From: Sulfurisoma sp.
GTDB lineage: Bacteria > Pseudomonadota > Gammaproteobacteria > Burkholderiales > Rhodocyclaceae
DNA: 38,230 nt
Reading direction: 5' to 3'
Assembly (NCBI GenBank): GCA_030691075.1
Contig: JAUYFI010000092.1
Span: 1-38,230, forward strand
Part shown: piece by piece, positions 21,079-32,718 of the stretch
Layout: each line of letters opens with the position of its first letter
Numbering within the stretch: position 1 is the stretch's first letter
Notes under the pieces: generated by a model
The model's database searches: none
Told to the model about the DNA's origin: nothing
The model's input: the letters and a program-made list of their open reading frames with translations, nothing else
Program-made: the position numbers and the translations under genes

Positions 21079-21471
21079 TCAGCACTGCTCCCACGCCAGC
21101 CCCTCGAAGCGCCAGCCATTGACCGAGCCGCGACGATGGTTGTCGTCGAGCTCGCCCTCGAAGCCGTGCAGCACGTTGTAGACGCGGGTGAAGCCCGCCG
21201 TCTCGAGCGCGCTGCCGGCGTCGACCGATCGGTTGCCGCTGCGGCAGATCAGCACGATGGGGCGGTCATGGACGTGGCCGGCGAACTTTTTCACCTCGCC
21301 GACGAAATGCGGATTGACTTCCCAGTCGGGGCCGTCGTTCCACGACACATGCAGCGCGCCCTCGGGATGACCGACGAAGAGGAATTCCATCTCGCTGCGG
21401 CAGTCGACGAAGAGGGCCTTGGGATTGTTGTGCAGGAATTCGGCGGTCTCTTTTGGAGTCAGGTGTTCCAT
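21079..21471 (-). CDS. Rhodanese-like sulfurtransferase
   Basis: A 130-residue single rhodanese domain with the catalytic Cys76 in the loop ICRSGNRS. Earlier motifs [10 protein letters not shown] and [11 protein letters not shown] are typical. It can carry persulfide sulfur; the true substrate is unknown. GAGGAGAG precedes the ATG. It is divergent from metH across 118 nt. Confidence 0.9.
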   Translation of the reverse strand: MEHLTPKETAEFLHNNPKALFVDCRSEMEFLFVGHPEGALHVSWNDGPDWEVNPHFVGEVKKFAGHVHDRPIVLICRSGNRSVDAGSALETAGFTRVYNVLHGFEGELDDNHRRGSVNGWRFEGLAWEQC

Positions 21472-21545
21472 GATGAAGCTCTCCTCGTGGGGGGTAATGA
21501 ACAGTATCCCTTATGCAGCCATAGATCAAGTGAATTTACATCGCA

Positions 21546-21554
21546 TGCTAGAAT
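21546..21554 (+). promoter_or_regulatory. Probable extended -10 promoter of metH
   Basis: TGCTAGAAT lies 35 nt before the metH ATG. The -35 region is poor. Similar TGCTAGA(A/C)T boxes precede ubiK (16469) and the gene at 25958. No riboswitch structure was recognised in this leader. Confidence 0.4.
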
Positions 21555-21589
21555 TTCAGTCGATTCAACGTCTTCCGGCATTCTCCCTT

Positions 21590-25294
<3,705 letters not shown>

Positions 25295-25319
25295 ATCAAC
25301 CATGCCCACGCCGGGCCGC

Positions 25320-25385
25320 CCAAAAGGGGCATGCGCCCCCCTGTGGGGGGCAGCGAGCCGGGTTTGCGAGCGTGGGGGGCCATAC
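25320..25385. repeat. Palindromic REP-like element after metH
   Basis: The gap 25295-25415 holds GCCCCCC-TGT-GGGGGGC (25335-25351) within a GC-rich stretch (..GGGGCATGC.. and ..GAGCGTGGGGGGCC). It resembles a hairpin element I recall as dispersed downstream of genes in betaproteobacteria. It may end metH transcription or stabilise the message; no T run follows. Confidence 0.5.
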
Positions 25386-25415
25386 TATGACCATCCTTCC
25401 CCAAGAAGAATTGCA

Positions 25416-25961
25416 ATGACCACCGAAACCCCAGAGAACGACGGCCGCCTCTCCTTCATGGAAGCCGTGGCCTATGTCATGCAGCGCAAGCGGCCCGTCT
25501 TCGCCGCCATGCCCGTGTTCGGCGACCGCAGCGACGACGAGAACCAGACCGCCGAAGGCGCCAAGGTCTTCATCATCGAACCCGATCCGGAGGAGGATGG
25601 CGGCGACTGGCAGATGCGCTTCATCGCCGGCCCCTTCTTCTCGGCCGCCTACGCCGCCAACGAGGTGCTGGCGCCCGAGGACGTGCCGGGCAGCGTGCGC
25701 GACCTGCGCTTCATGCCGACGCACGTCGAGGACGACTGGTTCACCGACCAGATTCAGATCCTGATCCAGAAGCTGGTGCAGGGCGCCAACATCGACGCCC
25801 AGATGCCCGACTACCGGAGCGCCCCGGCCACAAGGGCTCCGGCCCCGATGCCGTGTTCCCCGTCTCCTTTGTCGGGCGCGACGGCAAGCCCTGAGCCGCG
25901 GTCGCCAAGTACGGCGGCGGCAATGCTAGAATCCTCGTCATTACACAGGAGTGCCCGATGA
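25416..25961 (+). CDS. Conserved hypothetical protein, probable frameshift near the 3' end
   Basis: As read, a 181-residue acidic protein of unknown function (MTTETPENDGRLSFMEAVAY, VMQRKRPVFAAMPVFGD...). Up to about residue 137 it is coherent (..QILIQKLVQGANIDAQMPDY), then it turns into a low-complexity Pro/Ser/Ala tail. In another frame the same DNA reads ERPGHKGSGPDAVFPVSFVG, RDGKP and stops at 25892-25894, leaving a clean gap before the next gene. I infer one extra base (or two lost) near 25815-25825, so the true gene probably ends at 25894. The literal frame overlaps the next ATG. The Pro-Ser tail is probably an artefact of the shift. Confidence 0.65.
   Translation: MTTETPENDGRLSFMEAVAYVMQRKRPVFAAMPVFGDRSDDENQTAEGAKVFIIEPDPEEDGGDWQMRFIAGPFFSAAYAANEVLAPEDVPGSVRDLRFMPTHVEDDWFTDQIQILIQKLVQGANIDAQMPDYRSAPATRAPAPMPCSPSPLSGATASPEPRSPSTAAAMLESSSLHRSAR
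25924..25932 (+). promoter_or_regulatory. Probable extended -10 promoter of the CheZ-like gene
   Basis: TGCTAGAAT, 25 nt before the ATG at 25958, with ACAGGAG as ribosome-binding site between. It supports the idea that the previous gene ends at 25894. Confidence 0.35.
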
Positions 25962-26533
25962 GCCAAGATTCCCTATCGCGCGGTTCCCTAGCCGCCTCCC
26001 CCGACCTCGGCTGGAGCCAGGTGCGCGAAACCGTGCTGATGCTCGAACTCGCCGCCGGCCAGGTCGATGCCGCGATGAAGGACTCCAACAACTCGGTCGA
26101 GGTGCTCACCGACACCTTCACCTCGCTGGCCAAAACGCTGGACCTCATCGAGGTAGCCGTCTCCACCCTGCCCGACACCGTCGGCAACGGCATGGTCAAG
26201 GCCGAGATCCAGGACAACACCCGCGTCGTCGCGCAGAAGGTGCATCAGGCCATCATCGCCTTCCAGTTCTATGACAAGCTGGTGCAGCGGCTCGATCATG
26301 TCTGCCACTGCCTCGACGGGCTGTCCGGGCTGGTGTCCGACAAGGACCGGCTCTTCGACCCGGGCGAATGGGTCGGGCTGCAGGGGCGCATCCAGTCGAA
26401 ATACACCATGGCCGAGGAACACGAAATGTTCGCCGCCGTCCTCGCCGGCATGCCCGTGGCCCAGGCCATCGAGCAGTTCATGGCCAAGCGCGGGGAAGCT
26501 GCCGCCGGGGGCGGCGACATCGAGCTGTTCTAG
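25958..26533 (+). CDS. CheZ-like helical protein
   Basis: A 191-residue, mainly helical protein. Two long helices (about 20-70 and 80-120) could form a hairpin. The segment AFQFYDKLVQRLDHV (Asp106, Gln110) has the D-x3-Q spacing of the catalytic QDLTGQ helix of the CheY-P phosphatase CheZ. The C-terminus ends in a short acidic/aromatic tail (GGGDIELF), much as CheZ ends in a CheY-binding helix. No chemotaxis gene is nearby. A phosphatase or scaffold acting on a response regulator is possible but unproven. It converges with DUF1840 with a 4-nt overlap. Confidence 0.6.
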   Translation: MSQDSLSRGSLAASPDLGWSQVRETVLMLELAAGQVDAAMKDSNNSVEVLTDTFTSLAKTLDLIEVAVSTLPDTVGNGMVKAEIQDNTRVVAQKVHQAIIAFQFYDKLVQRLDHVCHCLDGLSGLVSDKDRLFDPGEWVGLQGRIQSKYTMAEEHEMFAAVLAGMPVAQAIEQFMAKRGEAAAGGGDIELF

Positions 26534-26853
26534 TAGAGCCCCCAAAGCACGGGCTTTTCGCGCACGAGCGAGCGCTCCAGCAGCTCGACCAGCGGCAGCG
26601 CGCGCTGCGCCAGGCCGACGCGCGCGGCGACGCCGGTCTCCTCCGTTTCGTCGTCCCGCGGATTCGCCTGCGCCCTGGCGCGCGCCCGATCTTCGGCGAT
26701 CACGGCCTTCAGCCGGGCGATGCACTCCGGCATTTGCTCGACGGTGATCACGCCGCGCCGCGAGTGTTCCTTGCCCATGAGGTCCATCATGCGGTGGGCG
26801 ACCTCGTCGAACATCATCACGTCGCCCGAAGCGTCCGATTGAAACGTGATCAT
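26530..26853 (-). CDS. DUF1840-family protein
   Basis: A 107-residue protein with the family start MITFQSDASGDVMMFDEVAH, RMMDLMGKEHSRRGVITVEQ and PECIARL. Family function is unknown. Its ATG overlaps the stop of the upstream hydrolase gene (ATGA), so the two form an operon. Confidence 0.85.
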   Translation of the reverse strand: MITFQSDASGDVMMFDEVAHRMMDLMGKEHSRRGVITVEQMPECIARLKAVIAEDRARARAQANPRDDETEETGVAARVGLAQRALPLVELLERSLVREKPVLWGLY

Positions 26854-27656
26854 GCGATATCCCTTTCGCGGAGCCAGTCGAGAATATGCCGCGCCGGTTT
26901 CTTCCAGTCGCGTTCCAGCATCATGCCGTGGCCCATGCCGGGAAAAACCGTCGCCGGCACACCGTAGGTGCGTGCCGTCATCTCGACCAGCGAGGCCGGG
27001 ATCAGGTGGTCGCGTTCGGCGCCCTGAATCAGCAGCGACGAGGCGTCGATCTTCGACGGATGCGGCAGATTGAACAGGCTCATGTCCCAGATCGCGCGGT
27101 GCGACTCGGGCTGCGACCAGCGGTAGAAGCGCGCCAGATCGTCAACCGCCACCGGTTGGGCGAACAGGGCCTCGCGCAGGGTATCGAGCGCCACCTCGCC
27201 GCCGCCCATCAGCTGGTTGAGGTCGGTCATCAGCCCCGGGTGCGAGAACATCATGCCGAAGGCCGCCGCCATCAGGCCCTGCGGTGGCACCGCGCACATC
27301 AGCACGGCCCCCGGAAACGTGCGCTGCTCAAGCGCTTTCTGCACCACGAAGCCGCCCATCGAATGACCGATCAGCACCGGTGGCGCCGGCAGTCCGGCGA
27401 CCGCCTCGAACACGTCATTGACATAGTCGGCGATCGACAGGCTGTCGAGATGCTCGCGCCCGCGCGAATGGCCATGCCCCGACAGGCTCAGTGCATGCGA
27501 TGCATAGCCGGCCTCGGCGAAGAAGGGCAGAAAATGCTCCTCCCAGCACCAGGCGCCGGTGAAGGCGCCGTGCACGAACAGCAGCGGGGTGGTGCGCGAC
27601 GCAGCGGTGGGGACTCGCGACAGGACTTCAAGCGTGGCGAGGCGGGAAGCGTTCAT
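26850..27656 (-). CDS. Alpha/beta hydrolase
   Basis: A 268-residue alpha/beta-hydrolase fold protein: oxyanion region LLFVHGAFTGAWCWEEHF, nucleophile elbow GHSMGG (Ser), Asp in GAERDHLIPASLVEM and His in GMGHGMMLERDW. The catalytic triad is complete. Lipase, esterase or haloperoxidase-like; substrate unknown. Coupled to DUF1840. Confidence 0.85.
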   Translation of the reverse strand: MNASRLATLEVLSRVPTAASRTTPLLFVHGAFTGAWCWEEHFLPFFAEAGYASHALSLSGHGHSRGREHLDSLSIADYVNDVFEAVAGLPAPPVLIGHSMGGFVVQKALEQRTFPGAVLMCAVPPQGLMAAAFGMMFSHPGLMTDLNQLMGGGEVALDTLREALFAQPVAVDDLARFYRWSQPESHRAIWDMSLFNLPHPSKIDASSLLIQGAERDHLIPASLVEMTARTYGVPATVFPGMGHGMMLERDWKKPARHILDWLRERDIA

Positions 27657-27667
27657 AATGCGATTCT

Positions 27668-27874
27668 ATGCTGAAGTGGCTGATCGCCCTCTTGCTTGTC
27701 GTGCTGCTGCTCGGCGTGGCGCGGCCACGACTTGCAGCATGGTTGCCACGGTTACGATTGGGCCGCCTGCCCGGCGATCTGCGGTTCCGCCTGCGCGGTC
27801 GCGAGTATCTGTTTCCCTTCGCCTCGGTGATCCTGCTCTCGCTGCTCGCCTTAGTCCTGATGCGTTTTCTGTAG
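27668..27874 (+). CDS. DUF2905 small membrane protein
   Basis: A 68-residue protein with two membrane helices (LKWLIALLLVVLLLGVARP and FPFASVILLSLLALVLM) and the family core LGRLPGDLRFRLRGREYLFP between them. Function unknown. It is divergent from the hydrolase (11 nt) and its end overlaps the cca gene on the other strand by 24 nt. Confidence 0.88.
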   Translation: MLKWLIALLLVVLLLGVARPRLAAWLPRLRLGRLPGDLRFRLRGREYLFPFASVILLSLLALVLMRFL

Positions 27875-29080
27875 GCCGAGGGACTTCACCGCCGCGACGC
27901 GCGCATCGAAGATGCGCTGCGGAATCAAGGCGGGATCGGTGCAGCTCCTGGCGATGGCCCCGGCATCGACGCCGCGCACGGCGGCCAGCGCCTGCCGCCA
28001 TAACGCCGCCTGCGGATAGTCGCGCTCGGCGAAACCCAGCCGCCCGCGAAAGTCCGCCTCGCACGCACCCAGCACCAGCTCGAAGCGCTCCGGTCGCCGC
28101 AGCACGTCGCAGCGCTCGAGCAGCTTCACCATCGTCGCCGGCCGCAGCTGCTCCGGCTTGTGGATGTCGCCGTGGAACCGCGCCGTCAGCAGCGCCACGT
28201 CGCGGCATTCCACCGGCACGCGCAACCGCTCGCACAGCGGACCGAGCAGCTCGACGCCGCGCGCCTCGTGGCCGCCGTGGCGCGGCAGAACAAAGGCCGG
28301 CGTGCCGCCCTTGCCCAGGTCGTGCGTCAGCGCGGCGAAGCGCGCCGGCAGCGGTAGATTCAGCCGCGCCGCCATGTCGATCACCATCATCACATGAACA
28401 CCGGTGTCGATCTCGGGGTGATAGTCGGCGCGCTGCGGCACGCCCCACAGCGCATCCAGCTCGGGCAGTATCCGCGAAGCCGCGCCGCAGGCCCGCAGCG
28501 TCCCGAACATGCGCGAGGGCGCCGCCTCCATCAGCCCGCGCGCCAGCTCCTGCCAGACGCGCTCCGGCACCAGCGCATCGACCTCGCCGTTGTTCACCAT
28601 GAGGCGCATGAGATCGAGCGTTTCGGGCGCCACGGTGAAATCCGCGAAGCGCGCGACGAAGCGCGCCACGCGCAGGATGCGCACGGGATCCTCGGCGAAG
28701 GCCGGCGAGACATGGCGCAGCACCCTGGCTTGCAGATCGCGCTGCCCGCCATAAGGGTCGATCAGCGCGCCATCCTCGCTTTTGGCGATGGCATTGATGG
28801 TGAGATCGCGCCGCGCCAGATCCTCTTCCAGCGTAACGCCGGCATCGGCATGGAAGACGAAGCCCTTGTAACCCGGCGCCGTCTTGCGCTCGGTGCGCGC
28901 CAGCGCATATTCCTCGTGCGTCCGCGGATGCAGGAACACCGGGAAATCCTTGCCCACCGGCACGAAGCCGCGGGCGAGCATGTCCTCCGGCGTGGCGCCG
29001 ACGACGACCCAGTCGCGGTCCTGGACCCTCAGCCCGAGCAGTTCATCGCGGACCGCGCCGCCGACGCAGAAAACCTGCAC
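27851..29080 (-). CDS. cca: Multifunctional CCA-adding tRNA nucleotidyltransferase
   Basis: A 409-residue class II CCA-adding enzyme. N-terminal nucleotidyltransferase domain: VFCVGGAVRDELLGLRVQDR and DWVVVG with the DxD acids, RRDLTINAIA, and the nucleotide-binding EDPVRILRVARF. A C-terminal HD domain (HDLGKGGTP; ARFHGDIHK) gives phosphatase/phosphodiesterase activity in the bacterial multifunctional form. It starts at a GTG that shares one base with the stop (TAG) of the upstream gene. Confidence 0.96.
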   Translation of the reverse strand: MQVFCVGGAVRDELLGLRVQDRDWVVVGATPEDMLARGFVPVGKDFPVFLHPRTHEEYALARTERKTAPGYKGFVFHADAGVTLEEDLARRDLTINAIAKSEDGALIDPYGGQRDLQARVLRHVSPAFAEDPVRILRVARFVARFADFTVAPETLDLMRLMVNNGEVDALVPERVWQELARGLMEAAPSRMFGTLRACGAASRILPELDALWGVPQRADYHPEIDTGVHVMMVIDMAARLNLPLPARFAALTHDLGKGGTPAFVLPRHGGHEARGVELLGPLCERLRVPVECRDVALLTARFHGDIHKPEQLRPATMVKLLERCDVLRRPERFELVLGACEADFRGRLGFAERDYPQAALWRQALAAVRGVDAGAIARSCTDPALIPQRIFDARVAAVKSLGLQKTHQD

Positions 29081-30048
29081 TACCGCTTCGCCCCCTCGCG
29101 GAAATCGTCATAGCCGGCGCGGCGGCGGCCGTCGGAGAGGTAGGTGGGGCCGATGATTTCGAGCGCGGTGGCGCGGCGGCCGAAGGGGAGGACGCCGCAG
29201 TCGCCGGGTGCGCAGGTGCTGGGTACCTGCATCGACCGGTAGTTGTCGCGGGTCATCGGGCCGCCGAGGAGTTCGAGCATCCACGCCATCAGGTAGGACG
29301 GAATGTCGCCCAGCGGCATGATGTTGCCCGGGCTGCCGGCGGCGCGGCCGGCGTAGTCGACGAGGTCGAGCAGGGTATAGACCTTCGGCCCGCACAGATC
29401 AAAGGTCTGGCCCGCGCTCTCGCTGTGATCCAGGCACTCGGCCATGGTCGCCGCGACGTCCTCGACCCACACCGGCTGGAACAGCGCGGCGGGACAGGCC
29501 AGCGGCAGCAGCGGCGCCATGGCACAGAGGCCGGCAAAGACGGTGAGGAACCGGTCGCCCTGGCCGTAGATGACCGAGGGGCGGAAGAAGGTGGCGCCGG
29601 GAAAGGCCGCGCGCACGGCGACCTCGCCGGCGGCCTTGGAGCGCAGGTAGGCCGAGGGCGCTTCCGCATCGGCCTTGAGCGCCGACATGTGCAGCAGCCG
29701 CTGCGCTCCCGCCGCCCTGGCGGCCCGGGCCACGCGCCCGGCAAGCTCGACGTGGGCGCGGTCGAAGCCCTTGCCCCAGGGCTGGCCGTCGGTCTTGCCG
29801 CCGCCGCCCTTGAGGACGCCGACGAGGTTAATGACGGCGTCCTGGCCGGCGGCGAGCCGCGCCAGCGTGGCGTCGTCATGGATATCGGCCTCGACCACAT
29901 CGACCATGGGGAAGGGCAGCAGGTGCTTGGCGCGCTCGCGCCGACGCGTCGGCACGGTAATGCGCACGTTGCGACGGGACAGCGCGTTCATCAGGTGGCG
30001 GCCGACATAGCCGGAGCCGCCGATCAGCAGGATATTCTCGATGGTCAT
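29080..30048 (-). CDS. NDUFA9-like NAD(P)-binding protein
   Basis: A 322-residue short-chain dehydrogenase-like protein of the complex I NDUFA9 family. The dinucleotide-binding motif is at residues 8-14 (LLIGGSGYVGRHL); PTRRRERAKHL follows strand 2, and VINLVGVLKGGGG, RLLHMSALKADAEAPSAYLR and FFRPSVIYGQGDRF follow in family order. In betaproteobacteria these genes often sit next to cca and lytic transglycosylase as here. It may bind NADPH in a structural or quinone-related role. Confidence 0.87.
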   Translation of the reverse strand: MTIENILLIGGSGYVGRHLMNALSRRNVRITVPTRRRERAKHLLPFPMVDVVEADIHDDATLARLAAGQDAVINLVGVLKGGGGKTDGQPWGKGFDRAHVELAGRVARAARAAGAQRLLHMSALKADAEAPSAYLRSKAAGEVAVRAAFPGATFFRPSVIYGQGDRFLTVFAGLCAMAPLLPLACPAALFQPVWVEDVAATMAECLDHSESAGQTFDLCGPKVYTLLDLVDYAGRAAGSPGNIMPLGDIPSYLMAWMLELLGGPMTRDNYRSMQVPSTCAPGDCGVLPFGRRATALEIIGPTYLSDGRRRAGYDDFREGAKR

Positions 30049-30076
30049 GGTGACGGGGAAGGAAAAGTGATTCGGG

Positions 30077-32041
30077 TCAGGGTAAATCTTCGCCGCGCGT
30101 GTCGCCGCCGCGCGCGGGCTGCACCACGCCGAGGCGGCTCTTCAGCGACTGCGGCTTGCCCTCGAACAGCGCGGTGTAATAGACGGCGTTGCTCATCACC
30201 TTCTTGACGTAGTCGCGCGTTTCGGAGAACGGGATGGTCTCGGCGTAGATCGCGCCCTCGATGGGATGATCGGCGCGCCAGCGCCTGGCGCGGCCGGGGC
30301 CGGCGTTGTAGGCAGCCGACGCCAGCACCGGGTGGTTGTCGAGGCTGGCCAGCACCATCTTGAGATAGTTGGTGCCGAGGGTGACGTTGGTGTCCATCTC
30401 GGTGACCTTGCCCGGATGGTAGCCGGCCAGCCCGATCTTCTTCGCCACCCACTTGGCGGTGGCGGGCATCACCTGCATCAGGCCCTGGGCACCGACGGAG
30501 GATTTCGCCCGCTGGATAAAGCGGCTTTCCTGCCGCATCAGGCCATAGACCCAGCCGTGATCGAGCGCGAGTTCGCGCGTCTTGGGCTCGACGCGCTCGC
30601 GGAAGGGGGCGAGGTAGCGCAGCGAATAATCATGCTGGAGCGTGGTGCGATCGGCGGTGTTGATGGCGCGATCCCAGACCTCGGCGCCGCGGGCAAAATC
30701 GGCGGCGGCGAGCAACTGGCGATCGTCCAGCCCGCGCAGGGTCCACACCCATTCGCGCACGCCCTCGACGCGCATGTCGAGGCGAATCAGCGCCAGGGCG
30801 CGGCGGAAACCCGGGCGCGCGGCGGCGACGGCGAGTTCGTCCCGGCTCGGCGGCACCGCGCGCGGTGGCACGCCGATGACGCGGCCGAGTTCCTCGTCGG
30901 CGAGGTTGCCGTAGAAATTGGGCTGGCCGGCGATCTTCTGGAATAGCGCATTAGCCGACTCGTGGCTTCCCTGCGCGGCCAGCGCGCGGCCAAGCCAGTA
31001 GCTCCAGACCGGCTCGGCGGCCATCCGCGGCGGCATCTGCTCCACCGCCTGGCGCACGCGCGCCCAGTCCAGCGCGCGCAACGCGGCGCGGGTCTTCCAC
31101 GCCAGCTGGTCCTCGAACAGCGGCGTGGTGCCGGCCAGGTCGAACCAGTCAAGCGCCTCGGGCAGGTGGCGCATCGCCGCCTGTTGCGCCAGATGACCCC
31201 AGACATAGCCGCGGTCGGCCTCGGAAAACTTCTTCTCGATTTCACGCCATTGGGTCGCCGCCGGCAGCGGGTCCTGCCGCGCCATGCGCTGCATGGCGAA
31301 CAGCGCCATCTCGCGGCCGAGCCGCGTCGCGGCGAAATTGCCGCCGAGCCGAGCGAAGTGACGCGCCGGCTTGTCGGCGATGGCTTCGAGCGTCCTCGCA
31401 TCCGGGATCTGCGTATCCGGCAGGTAGCGCGCGGCGGCGCGCGCCTCGCGCAGCTTCTTCATTTCGAGCAGGCGCCGCACGCGTTCCCAAATGTCATCGG
31501 CATCGAGGCGCTTGTCGACGACCAGCGCGTCCATCAGCGGCGCGCAGGCCTCGGGCAGCTCGACGGCGGCGAACCACAGCGGCCGCGCCTCCAGCAGCAC
31601 GGCCTCGCGAGCGACGGCATCGGCCCGCACCAGGCGCGCCTGCAGCGCATGGCAGGCAATGTCCGGCTCCGGCATGGCCAGCGCCGGCAACTCTTTCTCG
31701 AAGGTCTCCCACTGGCCACGTTTGCCCAGCAGCCGCAGCCAGTCGCCGCGCAGCTTTTCGGCCAGGTAGGAGCCCTTCTCGCGTTCGAGAAAATCGGCCA
31801 CGCCTTCGGTCTCGCTGTCCTCGAGCTTGAGGCGCAGCCGCCAGTAATCGACCCACGGTCGCAACTCGTGGTCACCCAGCGCCTCGGCCAGCCGTGCCAG
31901 GCGCACGCGCTCGCCGGCCTTGTAGGCGTCCCGCGCATGGAGAAAACGCTCTTCCGCCGGAGTCGCCGCGGCATGGGGCGCCAGCCACAGCAAACCCAGC
32001 GCAGCGGCTATATTGGCTATTCTGGTAAAACCATTGTTCAT
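30077..32041 (-). CDS. slt: Soluble lytic murein transglycosylase (Slt70 type)
   Basis: A 654-residue periplasmic enzyme. A signal peptide (..IANIAAALGLLWLAPHAAA) is followed by a long superhelical U/L domain and a C-terminal SLT catalytic domain: GLMRQESRF with the catalytic Glu, SSVGAQGLMQVMPATAKWVA, and SAAYNAGPGRARRWR. It cuts the glycan strands of peptidoglycan, releasing 1,6-anhydro products. Length is close to E. coli Slt70. It diverges from the cyclo-ligase gene with only 16 nt between starts. Confidence 0.94.
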   Translation of the reverse strand: MNNGFTRIANIAAALGLLWLAPHAAATPAEERFLHARDAYKAGERVRLARLAEALGDHELRPWVDYWRLRLKLEDSETEGVADFLEREKGSYLAEKLRGDWLRLLGKRGQWETFEKELPALAMPEPDIACHALQARLVRADAVAREAVLLEARPLWFAAVELPEACAPLMDALVVDKRLDADDIWERVRRLLEMKKLREARAAARYLPDTQIPDARTLEAIADKPARHFARLGGNFAATRLGREMALFAMQRMARQDPLPAATQWREIEKKFSEADRGYVWGHLAQQAAMRHLPEALDWFDLAGTTPLFEDQLAWKTRAALRALDWARVRQAVEQMPPRMAAEPVWSYWLGRALAAQGSHESANALFQKIAGQPNFYGNLADEELGRVIGVPPRAVPPSRDELAVAAARPGFRRALALIRLDMRVEGVREWVWTLRGLDDRQLLAAADFARGAEVWDRAINTADRTTLQHDYSLRYLAPFRERVEPKTRELALDHGWVYGLMRQESRFIQRAKSSVGAQGLMQVMPATAKWVAKKIGLAGYHPGKVTEMDTNVTLGTNYLKMVLASLDNHPVLASAAYNAGPGRARRWRADHPIEGAIYAETIPFSETRDYVKKVMSNAVYYTALFEGKPQSLKSRLGVVQPARGGDTRGEDLP

Positions 32042-32057
32042 CTTGTCAATCTAGCAC

Positions 32058-32702
32058 ATGGAACCGGCTGCGCCTCCCCCCGAAAACGCCACGCAAACGG
32101 CGGTTCTTCGCGCCACGCTGCGGCGGGAGAAAATCGCCGCGCGCGCCGCACTGGCGCAGGAAGTGCGCGCGGCCCATTCGGCGCGCATCGAAACGACTCT
32201 CGAAGCCCTGCTGGACAAGCTGCGCGCCGTCCCGCCAGCGCCGACTTTTCGGTCAACCCTGGGGTTCTGCTGGCCACACCAGGGCGAGTTCGACGCGCGC
32301 CCGCTCGTCCAGCGCCTGCTGGCGCGCGGCTGGGACGCCTGCCTGCCGGTGGTGCTGGCCGAGGCGGCGCCGCTGGCTTTTCGGCCATGGACGCCGGAAA
32401 CGCCACTGGCACCCGACCGCTACGGCATCCCCACGCCCTCCGCCGGCGAGTTCGTCACGCCCGACGTGCTGCTGATCCCGCTGGTCGCCGTCGACGCCCG
32501 CAACTACCGCATCGGCTACGGCGGCGGATTCTTCGACCGCACGCTGGCGGCGCTGGCCGCCGCGGGTCATTGCGCAACGTCGATCGGCGTCGGCTTCGAA
32601 CTCGCGCGCGTTTCCGATACGCGACCGGGGCCGCGCGACATCCCGCTCGACCTCGTGATCACCGAGCTGGGGTGTTGCATTGCACGGGATTTAGCGCAAT
32701 GA
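32058..32702 (+). CDS. 5-formyltetrahydrofolate cyclo-ligase
   Basis: A 214-residue enzyme that turns 5-formyl-THF into 5,10-methenyl-THF with ATP. The N-terminal helix has RATLRREKIAARAALAQEVR, GFCWPHQGEFDARPLV follows, and the family signature RIGYGGGFFDRTLA is intact. Between LDKLRA and TLGFCW the protein carries VPPAPTFRS, encoded by a perfect copy of the dispersed repeat, and this looks like an insertion at a loop. The enzyme (also called YgfA/FAU1) is otherwise normal. Confidence 0.92.
   Translation: MEPAAPPPENATQTAVLRATLRREKIAARAALAQEVRAAHSARIETTLEALLDKLRAVPPAPTFRSTLGFCWPHQGEFDARPLVQRLLARGWDACLPVVLAEAAPLAFRPWTPETPLAPDRYGIPTPSAGEFVTPDVLLIPLVAVDARNYRIGYGGGFFDRTLAALAAAGHCATSIGVGFELARVSDTRPGPRDIPLDLVITELGCCIARDLAQ
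32229..32248 (+). repeat. Dispersed 20-bp repeat, copy 5 (perfect, in frame in the cyclo-ligase gene)
   Basis: GTCCCGCCAGCGCCGACTTT encodes VPPAPTF within an otherwise well conserved enzyme. Identical to the copy at 20126. Confidence 0.75.
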
Positions 32703-32718
32703 TGTTTGCAAATTCCGC

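Noticed and set aside
21472-21589. Cobalamin or SAM riboswitch before metH
   Set aside because: The leader is too short (about 30 nt after the likely promoter) and no conserved riboswitch core was seen.
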